From the NCBI GenBank assembly GCA_965199905.1, contig OZ241366.1:1488001-1552000 (forward strand): a stretch of DNA of 64,000 nt. Reading direction: 5' to 3'. This DNA is from Ilyomonas sp965199905 (GTDB taxonomy: Bacteria; Bacteroidota; Bacteroidia; Chitinophagales; Chitinophagaceae). A model generated the notes under the pieces. It was not told where the DNA came from. It saw nothing but the letters and a program-made list of their open reading frames with translations, and ran no database searches. Both the position numbers and the translations under genes were made by a program. Shown piece after piece: positions 44,532-53,747 of the stretch (the stretch's first letter is position 1; the number at the start of each line of letters is the position of its first letter).

Positions 44532-45599
44532 ATGACAACAGCATTGACTTCTTTCCCGGTTACAAAAATTTCAGAAAGCAAACTAAAAAACGCCAGCTTC
44601 GATAAGCTCGTATTTGGTAAAGATTTTTCCGATTATATGCTGGAAGCAGATTATGTTAACGGCGAATGGACGGATGTTGAAATTAAGCCGTTTGGAGCCA
44701 TTTCTTTCCTGCCTTCTATGGTGGCATTGCATTACGGGCAAGCTATTTTTGAAGGCGTCAAAGCGTATAAACACGCGGACGGCAGCGCTTTTATTTTTCG
44801 TCCGTACGATAATTTTAAGCGCTTTAATATGTCTGCCAGAAGAATGCAGATGCCGGAAGTTCCCGAAGGCATTTTTATAGATGGCATGAAGCAATTGATT
44901 GAACTTGAAAAGGAATGGATTCCTGCCAAAGCAAATCATTCACTATATATCCGCCCCGTAATGTTTGCAACGGAAGAAGCTATTGGCGTGCGTCCATCCA
45001 ACCGCTATAAATTTTTGATTTTGCTAAGCCCGACCGGTCCTTACTACGCAGCGCCAATGAAGATATTGGTGGAAGAAACATACACACGCGCAGCTCCCGG
45101 TGGTGTTGGTTTTGCCAAAAATGCCGGCAACTATGCAGCCAGTTTACAGGCTGCACAAAAGGCAAAAGAAATGGGTTATGATCAAGTGCTGTGGACAGAT
45201 ACTTTCGAGCATAAATGGCTGCAGGAAGTAGGTACTATGAATGTTTTTTTCGTGATTGACAATACCGTTATTACACCACCGCTTGATGAAGGAACCATAC
45301 TGGCAGGCATTACGCGCGATAGTGCCATCAGGATTTTGCAGGATATGGGTTTGCAGGTGGAAGAGCGTAATATCAGCATTGATGAACTAATAGCTTCCTA
45401 CGAAGCTGGCAAATACATGGAAGTTTTTGGCACCGGTACAGCGGCTACCATTTCTTATATTAAAGAATTGCTGTACAAAGATTATTCAATGTATTTTGAA
45501 ACTGCCAGATGGCGTGTTGCGCCCGAATTGAAGCAACGCTTAACCGATATTCGTGAAGGGGCTGCAGAAGATAAATACGGCTGGCTGATGGCGATTTAA
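44532..45599 (+). CDS. ilvE: branched-chain amino acid aminotransferase
   Basis: PLP enzyme that interconverts Ile/Leu/Val with their keto acids; 355 residues, the longer class II form typical of Bacteroidota and eukaryotes. LHYGQAIFEGVKAYKHADGS, RPYDNFKRFNMSARRMQMP, YIRPVMFATEEAIGV and the PLP lysine in GGVGFAKNAGNYAAS are visible, then EVGTMNVFFV and LAGITRDS. Length and motifs normal. The inverted repeat over its start is noted separately. Confidence 0.95.
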   Translation: MTTALTSFPVTKISESKLKNASFDKLVFGKDFSDYMLEADYVNGEWTDVEIKPFGAISFLPSMVALHYGQAIFEGVKAYKHADGSAFIFRPYDNFKRFNMSARRMQMPEVPEGIFIDGMKQLIELEKEWIPAKANHSLYIRPVMFATEEAIGVRPSNRYKFLILLSPTGPYYAAPMKILVEETYTRAAPGGVGFAKNAGNYAASLQAAQKAKEMGYDQVLWTDTFEHKWLQEVGTMNVFFVIDNTVITPPLDEGTILAGITRDSAIRILQDMGLQVEERNISIDELIASYEAGKYMEVFGTGTAATISYIKELLYKDYSMYFETARWRVAPELKQRLTDIREGAAEDKYGWLMAI

Positions 45600-45605
45600 T
45601 AATAG

Positions 45606-45663
45606 TAATTGTCAATTGTTTATTTGAAAAAATGAAAGCAATTCAATCGACAATTGACAATTA
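45606..45663. repeat. TAATTGTCAATTG inverted repeat
   Basis: TAATTGTCAATTG (45606-45618) and CAATTGACAATTA (45651-45663) are perfect complements just after ilvE. Shares its core with the repeat at 12612-12656. Confidence 0.8.
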
Positions 45664-45707
45664 ATAATTAGCAATAATCCCCTCTTCACAAAAATTAAAC
45701 TTTTATT

Positions 45708-45739
45708 CTTGGAAGTTTATATGCTGCCGCTTACCTTTG
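45708..45739 (+). promoter_or_regulatory. promoter of rpsL
   Basis: CTTG (45708-45711), 20 bp, then TACCTTTG (45732-45739), close to the Bacteroidota consensus. About 28 bases lie between the -7 box and the rpsL ATG. Confidence 0.75.
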
Positions 45740-45767
45740 CCGTCCTGAAAAAATTAATGGGTTTATA

Positions 45768-46175
45768 ATGCCAACCATTCAACAGTTAGTTAGAAAAGGT
45801 CGCGAGATCATCCGGGCGAAGAGCAAATCAAGAGCATTGGATGCTTGTCCGCAGCGTCGCGGCGTTTGCACAAGGGTTTATACTACCACGCCAAAAAAAC
45901 CGAATTCAGCGCTTCGCAAAGTAGCCAAGGTTCGTTTGACAAATAAAATTGAGGTAATTGCTTACATTCCGGGTGAAGGTCACAACCTGCAGGAGCACTC
46001 TATCGTGCTTATCCGCGGTGGTCGTGTGAAAGATTTGCCAGGTGTGCGTTATCACATCGTTCGTGGCAGCCTTGATACTGCCGGTGTAAAAGACCGCAAG
46101 CAAAGCCGTTCAAAGTACGGTACCAAAAAAGCAAAAGCCGGTGCAGCCGCTGCGCCAGCAAAAGGTAAAAAATAA
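45768..46175 (+). CDS. rpsL: 30S ribosomal protein S12
   Basis: Decoding-site protein of the small subunit, 135 residues. PTIQQLVRKGR, CPQRRGVCTRVYTTTPKKPN with the two lysines where streptomycin resistance arises (both still Lys), LRKVAKVRL and LPGVRYHIVRG are all in place. An Ala/Lys-rich tail (AKAGAAAAPAKGKK) extends the usual end. It is followed by rpsG 26 bp away. The usual next gene, fusA, is not here. Confidence 0.98.
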   Translation: MPTIQQLVRKGREIIRAKSKSRALDACPQRRGVCTRVYTTTPKKPNSALRKVAKVRLTNKIEVIAYIPGEGHNLQEHSIVLIRGGRVKDLPGVRYHIVRGSLDTAGVKDRKQSRSKYGTKKAKAGAAAAPAKGKK

Positions 46176-46201
46176 TTTAATCAAGCTATTATAATTTCTC
46201 C

Positions 46202-46669
46202 ATGAGAAAATCACAAGCGAAAAAGCTTCCTCTCGCGCCCGATTCAAAATATAATGACAAACTGGTTACCCGTTTTGTCAACAACCTGATGCTGGATGGC
46301 AAAAAGAGCACAGCAATCACTATTTTCTACGATGCTATTGACAAGGTTGCCAAAACAACCAATGAAGATGGTTATGAAATCTGGAAACGTGCCTTAAGCA
46401 ATGTAACGCCTGGTGTTGAAGTACGCAGCCGCCGTATTGGCGGGGCTACATTTCAGATTCCTACGGAAGTGCGCCAGGATAGAAAAGTTTCTTTAAGCAT
46501 TAAATGGCTCATCCGCTACAGCCGCGAAAGAAATGGTCGTACTATGGCTGATAAATTAGCTAACGAAATTGTAGCTGCCAGCAAAGGTGAAGGTGCTGCT
46601 TTTAAAAAGAAAGAAGATACACACCGTATGGCAGAAGCGAACAAAGCGTTCTCGCACTTTAAAGTATAA
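46202..46669 (+). CDS. rpsG: 30S ribosomal protein S7
   Basis: Assembly protein that binds the 3' major domain of 16S rRNA; 155 residues. RKSQAKKLPL, NNLMLDGKKSTA, VEVRSRRIGGATFQIPTEVR and WLIRYSRERNGRTMADKL match the family. Co-transcribed with rpsL and closed by a terminator 20 bp after its stop. Confidence 0.98.
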   Translation: MRKSQAKKLPLAPDSKYNDKLVTRFVNNLMLDGKKSTAITIFYDAIDKVAKTTNEDGYEIWKRALSNVTPGVEVRSRRIGGATFQIPTEVRQDRKVSLSIKWLIRYSRERNGRTMADKLANEIVAASKGEGAAFKKKEDTHRMAEANKAFSHFKV

Positions 46670-46689
46670 CCTGAATTTACTTTATATAG

Positions 46690-46718
46690 AAAAAGTCCCG
46701 GCATACCGGGACTTTTTT
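46690..46718 (+). terminator. terminator after rpsL-rpsG
   Basis: AAAAAGTCCCGG and CCGGGACTTTTTT around CATA. It closes the operon before fusA would be expected. Confidence 0.93.
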
Positions 46719-46765
46719 TATTCATTCTATGAAAAGAAATAACAATAGACTGTGTATGTTTGGAT

Positions 46766-46807
46766 AAGGTGAGAGACGATTGCTAACAAACAATCATCTC
46801 TCACCTT
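46766..46807. terminator. hairpin between rpsG and pyrH
   Basis: AAGGTGAGAGACGATTG (46766-46782) and CAATCATCTCTCACCTT (46791-46807) with one mismatch. It can serve converging pyrH on the minus strand. Confidence 0.75.
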
Positions 46808-46827
46808 TATATTTTATTCTAAAGTTC

Positions 46828-47547
46828 TTACGATACCAAGGTGCCCACATTCATTCCCAATACAACATCAAGCAAATTGCCCGGTTTGTTCATATCGAAT
46901 ACGATAATAGGAAGGCTATTCTCCATGCAAAGTGTAAATGCCGTCATATCCATCACTTTCAGGTTGCGGCCAATGCACTCGTGGTAAGTAATTTTTTCGT
47001 AGCGTGTGGCAGTTAAATCTTTCTCAGGATCAGCAGTATAAATGCCATCCACACGTGTGCCTTTCAGAATCACATCAGCTTTAATTTCTATGGCGCGGAG
47101 AGAGCCAGCCGTATCGGTGGTGAAGTAAGGATTGCCAGTGCCGGCTCCGAAAATGACAACACGACCCTTTTCAAGATGACGCATAGCTTTGCGGCGGATG
47201 TATGGCTCAGCTACCTGTTCCATCTTTATGGCGCTTTGCAGGCGCGTGTAGACGCCGATTTTTTCGAGCATGGCCTGCATAGCCATTCCGTTAATCATCG
47301 TCGCCAGCATGCCCATATAATCGCCGTGCGCACGTTCAATGCCGCTTTCGGCTTCATTCATACCACGATAAATATTGCCGCCGCCAATCACAATGGCTAC
47401 CTGAACACCAAGATCAGTAACCGTTTTAATATCGTTGGCGTATTGTTCAATAATTTCAGAGGAAAATGGTTCGAATGTGTTGGATTTTGTGCCTAAAAAA
47501 GCCTCGCCGGACAGTTTGAGAACGATTCGTTTGTATTTCGGAAGCAT
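46828..47547 (-). CDS. pyrH: UMP kinase
   Basis: Phosphorylates UMP to UDP; 239 residues, hexameric amino-acid-kinase fold. KRIVLKLSGEAF (phosphate loop), VAIVIGGGNIYRG, GDYMGMLATMINGMAMQ, GTGNPYFTTDTAGSLRAIE and DMTAFTLCMEN are the family motifs. Convergent with rpsG. It is alone; the common neighbours tsf and frr are not in view. Confidence 0.97.
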   Translation of the reverse strand: MLPKYKRIVLKLSGEAFLGTKSNTFEPFSSEIIEQYANDIKTVTDLGVQVAIVIGGGNIYRGMNEAESGIERAHGDYMGMLATMINGMAMQAMLEKIGVYTRLQSAIKMEQVAEPYIRRKAMRHLEKGRVVIFGAGTGNPYFTTDTAGSLRAIEIKADVILKGTRVDGIYTADPEKDLTATRYEKITYHECIGRNLKVMDMTAFTLCMENSLPIIVFDMNKPGNLLDVVLGMNVGTLVS

Positions 47548-47974
47548 GCGTAATGGTTCGTTTTTTCGTTTGCAAAGAGAGGGTTTTTTTGGCGGAGTGC
47601 CAAAGAGAACTCATAAAAAAGGAAGATAGAAAAGGGAGCATAAAGGTAAACAGCTACTTATGTGACTTGAATAATTGTATGTGGCTACTGCTCATTAATT
47701 TAGAAAAATGAACTTAGAAAATATCAGAGGACTATAAGAATTATTTATCAGAGTAGAAAATGTCTCGAAAATAAGCCGTGGCACAATTGTGTTTTTTGCA
47801 ACGAATCGCCTGTGTAAGTTTTACTTTAATTTGCTGTCAATATCTTGGCAGCTTTTACATCCGGTAATGTAATGGTTAGTTGAATGGTAAATTCTTACCA
47901 AAGACAAAGACCATTTTTACAAAAACCGTAAAGAACGATTAGAGCATTTACATTTATAAAATAAACCGCTTGCT
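47548..47974. other. intergenic region between pyrH and acs
   Basis: About 430 bp, mostly AT-rich. No gene, repeat or clear promoter match was recognised; the acs promoter and leader must lie here. Confidence 0.35.
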
Positions 47975-49900
47975 ATGTCTTATCCTTACCAGATAACATC
48001 GTTAGAACAATATCATTCAGACTATAAAAAAAGCGTTGAAAACCCGGAGGAATTCTGGGGAAATGTAGCGCAAAGTTTTTTATGGCGCAAGCCGTGGAAT
48101 AAAGTGCTGAACTGGAATTTTACCGAGCCAAAAGTAGAATGGTTTATCGGTGGCAAACTCAACATTACAGAGAACTGCATTGACCGCCATTTAAAAGAAT
48201 TGGGAGAAAAGCCTGCCATTATCTGGGAACCGAATGATCCTTCAGACCGTGTTCGGGTAGTTACTTACAATCGCCTTCATAAGCGCGTTTGCCAGTTTGC
48301 ACAAGTGCTTAAAAACAATGGCGTAAAAAAGGGCGACCGGGTTTGTATTTACATGGGCATGGTACCCGAATTAGCGTATGCAGTTCTTGGCTGCGCGCGC
48401 ATAGGAGCCATTCACAGCGTGGTGTTTGGCGGCTTCTCAGCACAAAGTATTGCTGATAGATTAGAAGATGCGCAGGCAGAGTTTATTGTGACTGCCGATG
48501 GTGCTTTCCGCGGCGAAAAAGTGATCGCCTTAAAGAGCGTGATTGATGATGCGCTGATAGGCAACCGTAAAGTGAAAAAAGTAATTGTGTACACGCGTAC
48601 CCGCACGCCCGTATCGATGATCAAAGGGCGTGATGTGTGGTGGGAAGATGAAATGGATTACGCGGAAACACAGATAGAAAAAGAAGGCATTGTTTCAAGC
48701 CCTGCCGAAGAGATGGATGCAGAAGATCCGTTGTTTATTTTATACACATCGGGCAGCACCGGCAAGCCAAAAGGCGTAGTGCATACTTGCGGAGGCTATA
48801 TGGTTTATACCAATTATTCTTTCGTAAACGTGTTTCAATATCAGCCGGGTGATGTTCATTTTTGCACGGCAGATATTGGCTGGATTACAGGGCACTCTTA
48901 CATTTTATACGGTCCGCTAAGCGCAGGTGCTGCTTCGGTCATGTTTGAAGGCATTCCAACGTATCCAGATAGCGGGCGTTTTTGGGACATTGTTGATAAA
49001 CATAAAGTTAATGTATTGTACACTGCACCTACTGCCATCCGCAGCCTGATGAGTTTTGGATTGAGCCAGTTTGAAGGTAAAGATTTGTCGTCGCTGAAAA
49101 CATTGGGCACTGTTGGCGAGCCCATTAATGAAGAAGCCTGGCATTGGTATGATGAACATGTGGGTAAAGGCAAATGCCCGATAGTAGATACGTGGTGGCA
49201 GACGGAAACGGGCGGTATTCTAATATCGAATTTAGCCGGTATTACGCCATCAAAACCATCTTATGCAACGCTGCCTTTGCCAGGTGTGCAACCAATATTA
49301 GTGGATGAAAACGGGAAGGAAGTAGAGGGTAATGGCGTGAGTGGAAATTTATGCATCAAGGCACCGTGGCCGTCTATCCTCCGCACCACGTATGGCGACC
49401 ATGAGCGTTGCCGCACCAATTATTTCGCTACTTATCCGGGCTTATATTTTACAGGCGATGGTGCGCTTCGCGATGAACAAGGTAATTATCGTATTACAGG
49501 TCGTGTAGATGATGTATTGAATGTAAGTGGTCACCGCATTGGTACGGCAGAAGTGGAGAACGCTATTAATATGCACGCAGGCGTAGTGGAAAGTGCGGTA
49601 GTTGGATATCCGCATGATATTAAAGGACAAGGCATTTATGCGTATGTAATTTGGGATGGCAGGCACGAGGCTAATGATTTACGTAAAAAAGATATTGTGG
49701 CAACGGTTAGCCGCATCATTGGTCCGATTGCGAAGCCGGATAAAATCCAGTTTGTAAAAGGCTTGCCGAAGACGAGAAGCGGCAAAATAATGCGACGCAT
49801 CCTGCGTAAAATTGCCGAAGGCGAAACACAAAATTTAGGGGATACTTCTACCCTGCTTGATCCTGGCGTAGTGGAGGAAATTAAGAATGGGAAAGTGTAA
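47975..49900 (+). CDS. acs: acetyl-CoA synthetase
   Basis: Activates acetate to acetyl-CoA via acetyl-AMP; 641 residues, adenylate-forming family. YTSGSTGKPKGVVHTCGGY (P-loop-like A3), WWQTETGG (A5), YFTGDGALRDEQGNYRITGR (A7), VDDVLNVSGHRIGTAEVENA (A8) and the acetylation-controlled lysine in KTRSGKIMRRILRK (A10) are all visible. The N-terminal FWGNVAQSFLWRKPWN is typical. Ends at a terminator. Confidence 0.97.
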   Translation: MSYPYQITSLEQYHSDYKKSVENPEEFWGNVAQSFLWRKPWNKVLNWNFTEPKVEWFIGGKLNITENCIDRHLKELGEKPAIIWEPNDPSDRVRVVTYNRLHKRVCQFAQVLKNNGVKKGDRVCIYMGMVPELAYAVLGCARIGAIHSVVFGGFSAQSIADRLEDAQAEFIVTADGAFRGEKVIALKSVIDDALIGNRKVKKVIVYTRTRTPVSMIKGRDVWWEDEMDYAETQIEKEGIVSSPAEEMDAEDPLFILYTSGSTGKPKGVVHTCGGYMVYTNYSFVNVFQYQPGDVHFCTADIGWITGHSYILYGPLSAGAASVMFEGIPTYPDSGRFWDIVDKHKVNVLYTAPTAIRSLMSFGLSQFEGKDLSSLKTLGTVGEPINEEAWHWYDEHVGKGKCPIVDTWWQTETGGILISNLAGITPSKPSYATLPLPGVQPILVDENGKEVEGNGVSGNLCIKAPWPSILRTTYGDHERCRTNYFATYPGLYFTGDGALRDEQGNYRITGRVDDVLNVSGHRIGTAEVENAINMHAGVVESAVVGYPHDIKGQGIYAYVIWDGRHEANDLRKKDIVATVSRIIGPIAKPDKIQFVKGLPKTRSGKIMRRILRKIAEGETQNLGDTSTLLDPGVVEEIKNGKV

Positions 49901-49919
49901 TGATTTCATTCTTTTAAAT

Positions 49920-49954
49920 AAACAAAGGCTGAGAATGATTCTCAGCCTTTGTTT
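49920..49954. terminator. bidirectional terminator between acs and the YdjM-like gene
   Basis: AAACAAAGGCTGAGAAT (49920-49936) and ATTCTCAGCCTTTGTTT (49938-49954), a perfect 17-bp stem, serving two converging genes. Confidence 0.9.
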
Positions 49955-49955
49955 A

Positions 49956-50975
49956 TTAATAGCCTTTTATCCTGCGCAGCATGTCGCTAACAGTTTTCTT
50001 ATCCCAACCCGCAAATCGTCCGCGCTGCACCACCAAAGTATTATCTGCCGTAGAATCTAAGTAATAGTGAAAAGCAAATGGAGATTGTTGCGTGCTGCGC
50101 CAGCCGAACACTTGTCCAAACCGGATGACGTTAAAAGAAAGCGCACCCTTTTCATCCTCAACGGTGTACATATCCTTCGCAAAACTTACCAGGTTCTTTA
50201 TATCCGGCTGATTTTTTATGGGCTGAAGTAATGAGTCTTGTTTACGATAAAATGCAAAAGGCATATTGTATTCTTTGCTGTCAAATACAGAGCGATAGCC
50301 AATATAATAACCGCTGCCAACAGGCGCAATCACATACCAAAGCAAGCTATTAAAAGTGGAAGGTGTAACAACAAGATCATTTGTAGCAATGCTTTGTTGT
50401 TGCAGGCTTTCGTTTACTTCAGTGACTACACTTCTCTTACTTATAATTATAAAAACCAAGTATAAAAAAGGAACCAATAATCCAACGGTCGCCAACCTTC
50501 TTCTCACAACAATTTTCCGGTTTTTCAAAATACACAACACAACAAATACAAGCAATGGAACCAGCGTAAAAACAGGATCAGCTACATACAACAGGTGCAG
50601 CGAAAACCGCTGATGAGAAAAGGGTTCTAATAATCCGGTTCCATAGGCATTACATGTGTCTAATGCCTCGTGCAAACAAAACTGAAACAGGAAAAACAGG
50701 AAGAATTTTAAGGGTAAGAACCCCTGCCTGCGAGACCATTTCCTGAATAAAAAAGAAAACAATAAAGCAGATAAAAAAGCAAACAACAATGAATGTGTAA
50801 TACTCCGGTGAAACAATAAATCTTCTGTTGGCGACAGCCATAAGAAACCAATAATATCTATATCAGGAAAGCTCTGCGCCAAAGCTCCTATCCATAAGCG
50901 ATTTTTACCCATTCGTTCCGGTAAAACCAGTTCTCCAATGCAGGCACCAATTACAATATGCGTAACCGAATCCAT
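49956..50975 (-). CDS. YdjM-like metal-dependent hydrolase, membrane-bound
   Basis: Membrane protein of 339 residues of the YdjM/DUF457 family. The N-terminus DSVTHIVIGACIGE, then FPDIDIIGF and HRSITHSLLFAF supply the metal-ligand Asp/His pattern; five or so membrane helices follow (FFLFFLFQFCLHEALD, LVPLLVFVVLCIL). The C-terminal 140 residues are soluble. The biochemical reaction is not established for the family. It converges on acs. Confidence 0.82.
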   Translation of the reverse strand: MDSVTHIVIGACIGELVLPERMGKNRLWIGALAQSFPDIDIIGFLWLSPTEDLLFHRSITHSLLFAFLSALLFSFLFRKWSRRQGFLPLKFFLFFLFQFCLHEALDTCNAYGTGLLEPFSHQRFSLHLLYVADPVFTLVPLLVFVVLCILKNRKIVVRRRLATVGLLVPFLYLVFIIISKRSVVTEVNESLQQQSIATNDLVVTPSTFNSLLWYVIAPVGSGYYIGYRSVFDSKEYNMPFAFYRKQDSLLQPIKNQPDIKNLVSFAKDMYTVEDEKGALSFNVIRFGQVFGWRSTQQSPFAFHYYLDSTADNTLVVQRGRFAGWDKKTVSDMLRRIKGY

Positions 50976-51174
50976 CTCTGTTAATATGCTTTACAAACTA
51001 AAATTATCATTATCAAATATCATAGCATAAACATGATTCGATTCTTTTTGACACAAGCTACAATACAAATTTTCTTTACATCAGGAAAACAGGAAAACAA
51101 AGCTTTAGCAATATTTCTCTTATTTCTTTGTGATTCATCCTTTCTTTATGGCTTTGTAGCTCAAAACATAAACA

Positions 51175-52638
51175 ATGAACTGGCACGCAATGGAAGCATT
51201 TATCATGCAGTGGTATTGGATCCCGATGCTGCTTGTGTATACCACTATTATCATTACCCTCCTCGGAGAAAACAGAAACCCAAGCAAATCGTTAGCCTAT
51301 ATTCTCGTTCTCATTTTCCTGCCTGTTGCTGGTATCATCATCTGGTTTTTTGTAGGCAAAAAACCGGCATTCAAAAAGCCGGTATTCGATAAACAGCGTA
51401 AACATGATGAAGAAAGAATGCGGTCGTATTACAGCCAGCTAAAACCTCAGATGGAAGACCGGCTGGAAAGGCTTCAAAACCTCATTGGCGATATGCATTA
51501 CCCGTTTCGTTACTTATACAATCTGCAGCAATCGCTCATTAGCGAGGGCAATGAAACCGGGTTATTAAACAATGGTGAAACGTTCTTTCCTGCCCTTTTC
51601 GATGACCTGCGAAAAGCACAGCACCACATTCATATAGAGTATTATATTCTTACCGCAGACGACATCGGTAATCAGTTGACAGATATCTTAATTCAGAAAA
51701 GAAAGGAAGGTGTTGAAGTGCGGGTACTTGTAGATGCGGCTGGCTCAAACAATATCAAAAATTTACCGGAGAGAATGAAAGAAGCCGGCATTGAAGTGTT
51801 GAGAACTTTGCCTGTCCGTTTTACTTCGTTAGCAAATAGCAATTATCGCAACCATCGCAAGATTGTAGTGATTGATGGAAAAATTGGTTATACCGGTGGA
51901 ATCAACCTCGATGAGCGTTACATTAATAATGGCAAGCATCCTTTGTATTGGCGTGATACAGCGGTTCGTATTGAAGGCACAGCCGCCAACCTGCTGCAGG
52001 TGCAGTTCTTTCTTATGTGGTTATTTTCAGGCGGCAATATGGAGGCAGAACAGCAGGCAAAATACTTTACACAACCGCAAACAAAAGGCAATGCCATCGT
52101 TTCTATTGCAGCCAGTGGTCCCAGTTCTGCATCGCCTTACATTATGGAAGCCATTGTGCTTGCCATCTCGCAGGCGAAGCAGTCAGTGTGCATTACCACG
52201 CCTTATTTTATTCCTACTGACCAATTGGTATCAGCACTTGTTATCGCAGCAACAAACGGTGTATCAGTCGAATTAATTTTACCGCGCAAATCAGATTCGC
52301 GCATCGTGCAGCACGCTTCTTTCTCTTACTTAAAACCTTTGCTGTTGCGTGGTGTAAAAGTGTATTTGTACGACAAAGGATTCATTCACTCAAAAACCGT
52401 TTTTATTGATAGCCGGCTGGCATTCATCGGCACACCAAATATGGATACGCGCAGCTTTTTTCTAAACTTTGAAATCACTTCCATCATTCACGAAGAAGAG
52501 CTTTGCAAATCCAGTGAAGCGAGCTTCAATAATGATAAACAAAACAGCACTTTGGTTAATTGGGATGATTGGAAGAACCGTTCCGTTTGGCAGCGCGGAT
52601 TAGATTCTGTATGCCGGTTAATTGCGCCGTTGTTGTGA
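51175..52638 (+). CDS. cls: cardiolipin synthase
   Basis: Phospholipase D superfamily enzyme that joins two phosphatidylglycerols to cardiolipin at the inner membrane; 487 residues. Two N-terminal membrane helices (residues about 10-32 and 40-62), then a first HKD motif HRKIVVIDGKIGYTGG and a second HSKTVFIDSRLAFIG, each HxKxxxxD with the trailing GG/GT. Length and order match Cls. It starts 200 bp after a divergent hydrolase gene. Confidence 0.94.
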   Translation: MNWHAMEAFIMQWYWIPMLLVYTTIIITLLGENRNPSKSLAYILVLIFLPVAGIIIWFFVGKKPAFKKPVFDKQRKHDEERMRSYYSQLKPQMEDRLERLQNLIGDMHYPFRYLYNLQQSLISEGNETGLLNNGETFFPALFDDLRKAQHHIHIEYYILTADDIGNQLTDILIQKRKEGVEVRVLVDAAGSNNIKNLPERMKEAGIEVLRTLPVRFTSLANSNYRNHRKIVVIDGKIGYTGGINLDERYINNGKHPLYWRDTAVRIEGTAANLLQVQFFLMWLFSGGNMEAEQQAKYFTQPQTKGNAIVSIAASGPSSASPYIMEAIVLAISQAKQSVCITTPYFIPTDQLVSALVIAATNGVSVELILPRKSDSRIVQHASFSYLKPLLLRGVKVYLYDKGFIHSKTVFIDSRLAFIGTPNMDTRSFFLNFEITSIIHEEELCKSSEASFNNDKQNSTLVNWDDWKNRSVWQRGLDSVCRLIAPLL

Positions 52639-52729
52639 GTAAAGCCGATCTCCAGACGAGTTCGCAAACAAAGGAACCGGATTAAAAATTAACAACAGAT
52701 CCTGAGTGAAGATATTGCAACAAAGGGTT

Positions 52730-53056
52730 TTACTTTTTTATTTGCCTTGCTTTGCTGTTGCGAATAATATTATAAATAGTAACACCACCACCTGCAAAAA
52801 AAATGGCGAGCAAAGGTCCATAACCACCCGGAATTTTATCGCCTGCAATCAACCCTGATGCAGCGCCGCCGCCAATGATACCCACCTGTGTCCAGAAGTC
52901 ACTTTTAGCAAGATTTGGGTCCATACCTTTTTCAATAAGTGCAAGGCGTTCTTTACTCTTGGCAGTAACATAGAGATAAACAATACCAAAAAGGGTTAGA
53001 AGGATCAGCACAATAACCAATACAAAAAAGAATGGATTGACCGAAGAATTGTTCAT
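52730..53056 (-). CDS. small DUF6249-like membrane protein
   Basis: 108 residues from ATG 53056: one N-terminal membrane helix (VNPFFFVLVIVLILLTLFG), a charged loop with the pattern KSKERLALIEKGMDP, and a second hydrophobic stretch (GPLLAIFFAGGGVTIYNII). A longer frame reaching to 53194 overlaps the sigma gene and is rejected. The RLALIEKGMDP loop is characteristic of DUF6249 proteins, often beside ECF sigma factors in Bacteroidota. It is divergent from the sigma gene with a 100-bp shared region, so it may belong to the same regulatory unit. Confidence 0.75.
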   Translation of the reverse strand: MNNSSVNPFFFVLVIVLILLTLFGIVYLYVTAKSKERLALIEKGMDPNLAKSDFWTQVGIIGGGAASGLIAGDKIPGGYGPLLAIFFAGGGVTIYNIIRNSKARQIKK

Positions 53057-53158
53057 AATAACGTTTTCAATCTTTGACAGCTTTCTAAGAAAAAGGGTTA
53101 CGATTATTCTTAATTTTATTGTGTAACTATTCAAAAGGTCGGGCTGTCTAATAAGGCA

Positions 53159-53737
53159 ATGAACCACATGACTGATTCTGAAATTATACATCATGTATTG
53201 GCAGGCAATACAGCCGCATTCAGTGTGTTGGTAGACAGATATAAAGACAAGGCATTTATTTTAGCCTATAATATTGTTATGGGCCGGGAAGACGCCGAAG
53301 AAGTAACACAGGATGCATTTATAAAAGCATTCAAAGGAATGAAGTCTTTTAAAGAGCTATCAGCATTTAGTACATGGTTATATCGCATTGTGGCAAACAC
53401 AGCACTAAACAAACGGAAAACAAAGAAGATTACATTTATTGACATCAACCATTACAACGGTGAAGAAGACTATTATGACAGCAACTTTCATGAAGTATGG
53501 CAACACGAAGATGCAGGTGACAAAAAGAAAATCATTCAACAGGCACTGCATGCGCTACGGGATGAAGAGAGAATTTGTCTTACTCTGTTTTATATAAATG
53601 AATTATCAGTAGCTGACATTCAAGAGTTGACCAACTTAACCATAGCAAACATCAAAATAATATTACACCGCGGCAGAAAACATTTATACGAACAACTGGT
53701 GAAATTATTGGGTAAAGAAATCAATAGCTTACAGTAA
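53159..53737 (+). CDS. ECF sigma factor
   Basis: RNA polymerase sigma-70 family, extracytoplasmic type, 192 residues. Region 2: FSVLVDRYKDKAFILAYNIV, DAEEVTQDAFIKAFKG and FSTWLYRIVANTALN; a linker with acidic residues; region 4: LRDEERICLTLFYINELSVA and IKIILHRGRKHLYEQL. ATG 53159 or 53168 both fit. The next gene, 10 bp on, encodes a small membrane protein, as expected for a sigma/anti-sigma pair. The target promoters are unknown. Confidence 0.93.
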   Translation: MNHMTDSEIIHHVLAGNTAAFSVLVDRYKDKAFILAYNIVMGREDAEEVTQDAFIKAFKGMKSFKELSAFSTWLYRIVANTALNKRKTKKITFIDINHYNGEEDYYDSNFHEVWQHEDAGDKKKIIQQALHALRDEERICLTLFYINELSVADIQELTNLTIANIKIILHRGRKHLYEQLVKLLGKEINSLQ

Positions 53738-53747
53738 ATACAACGAT

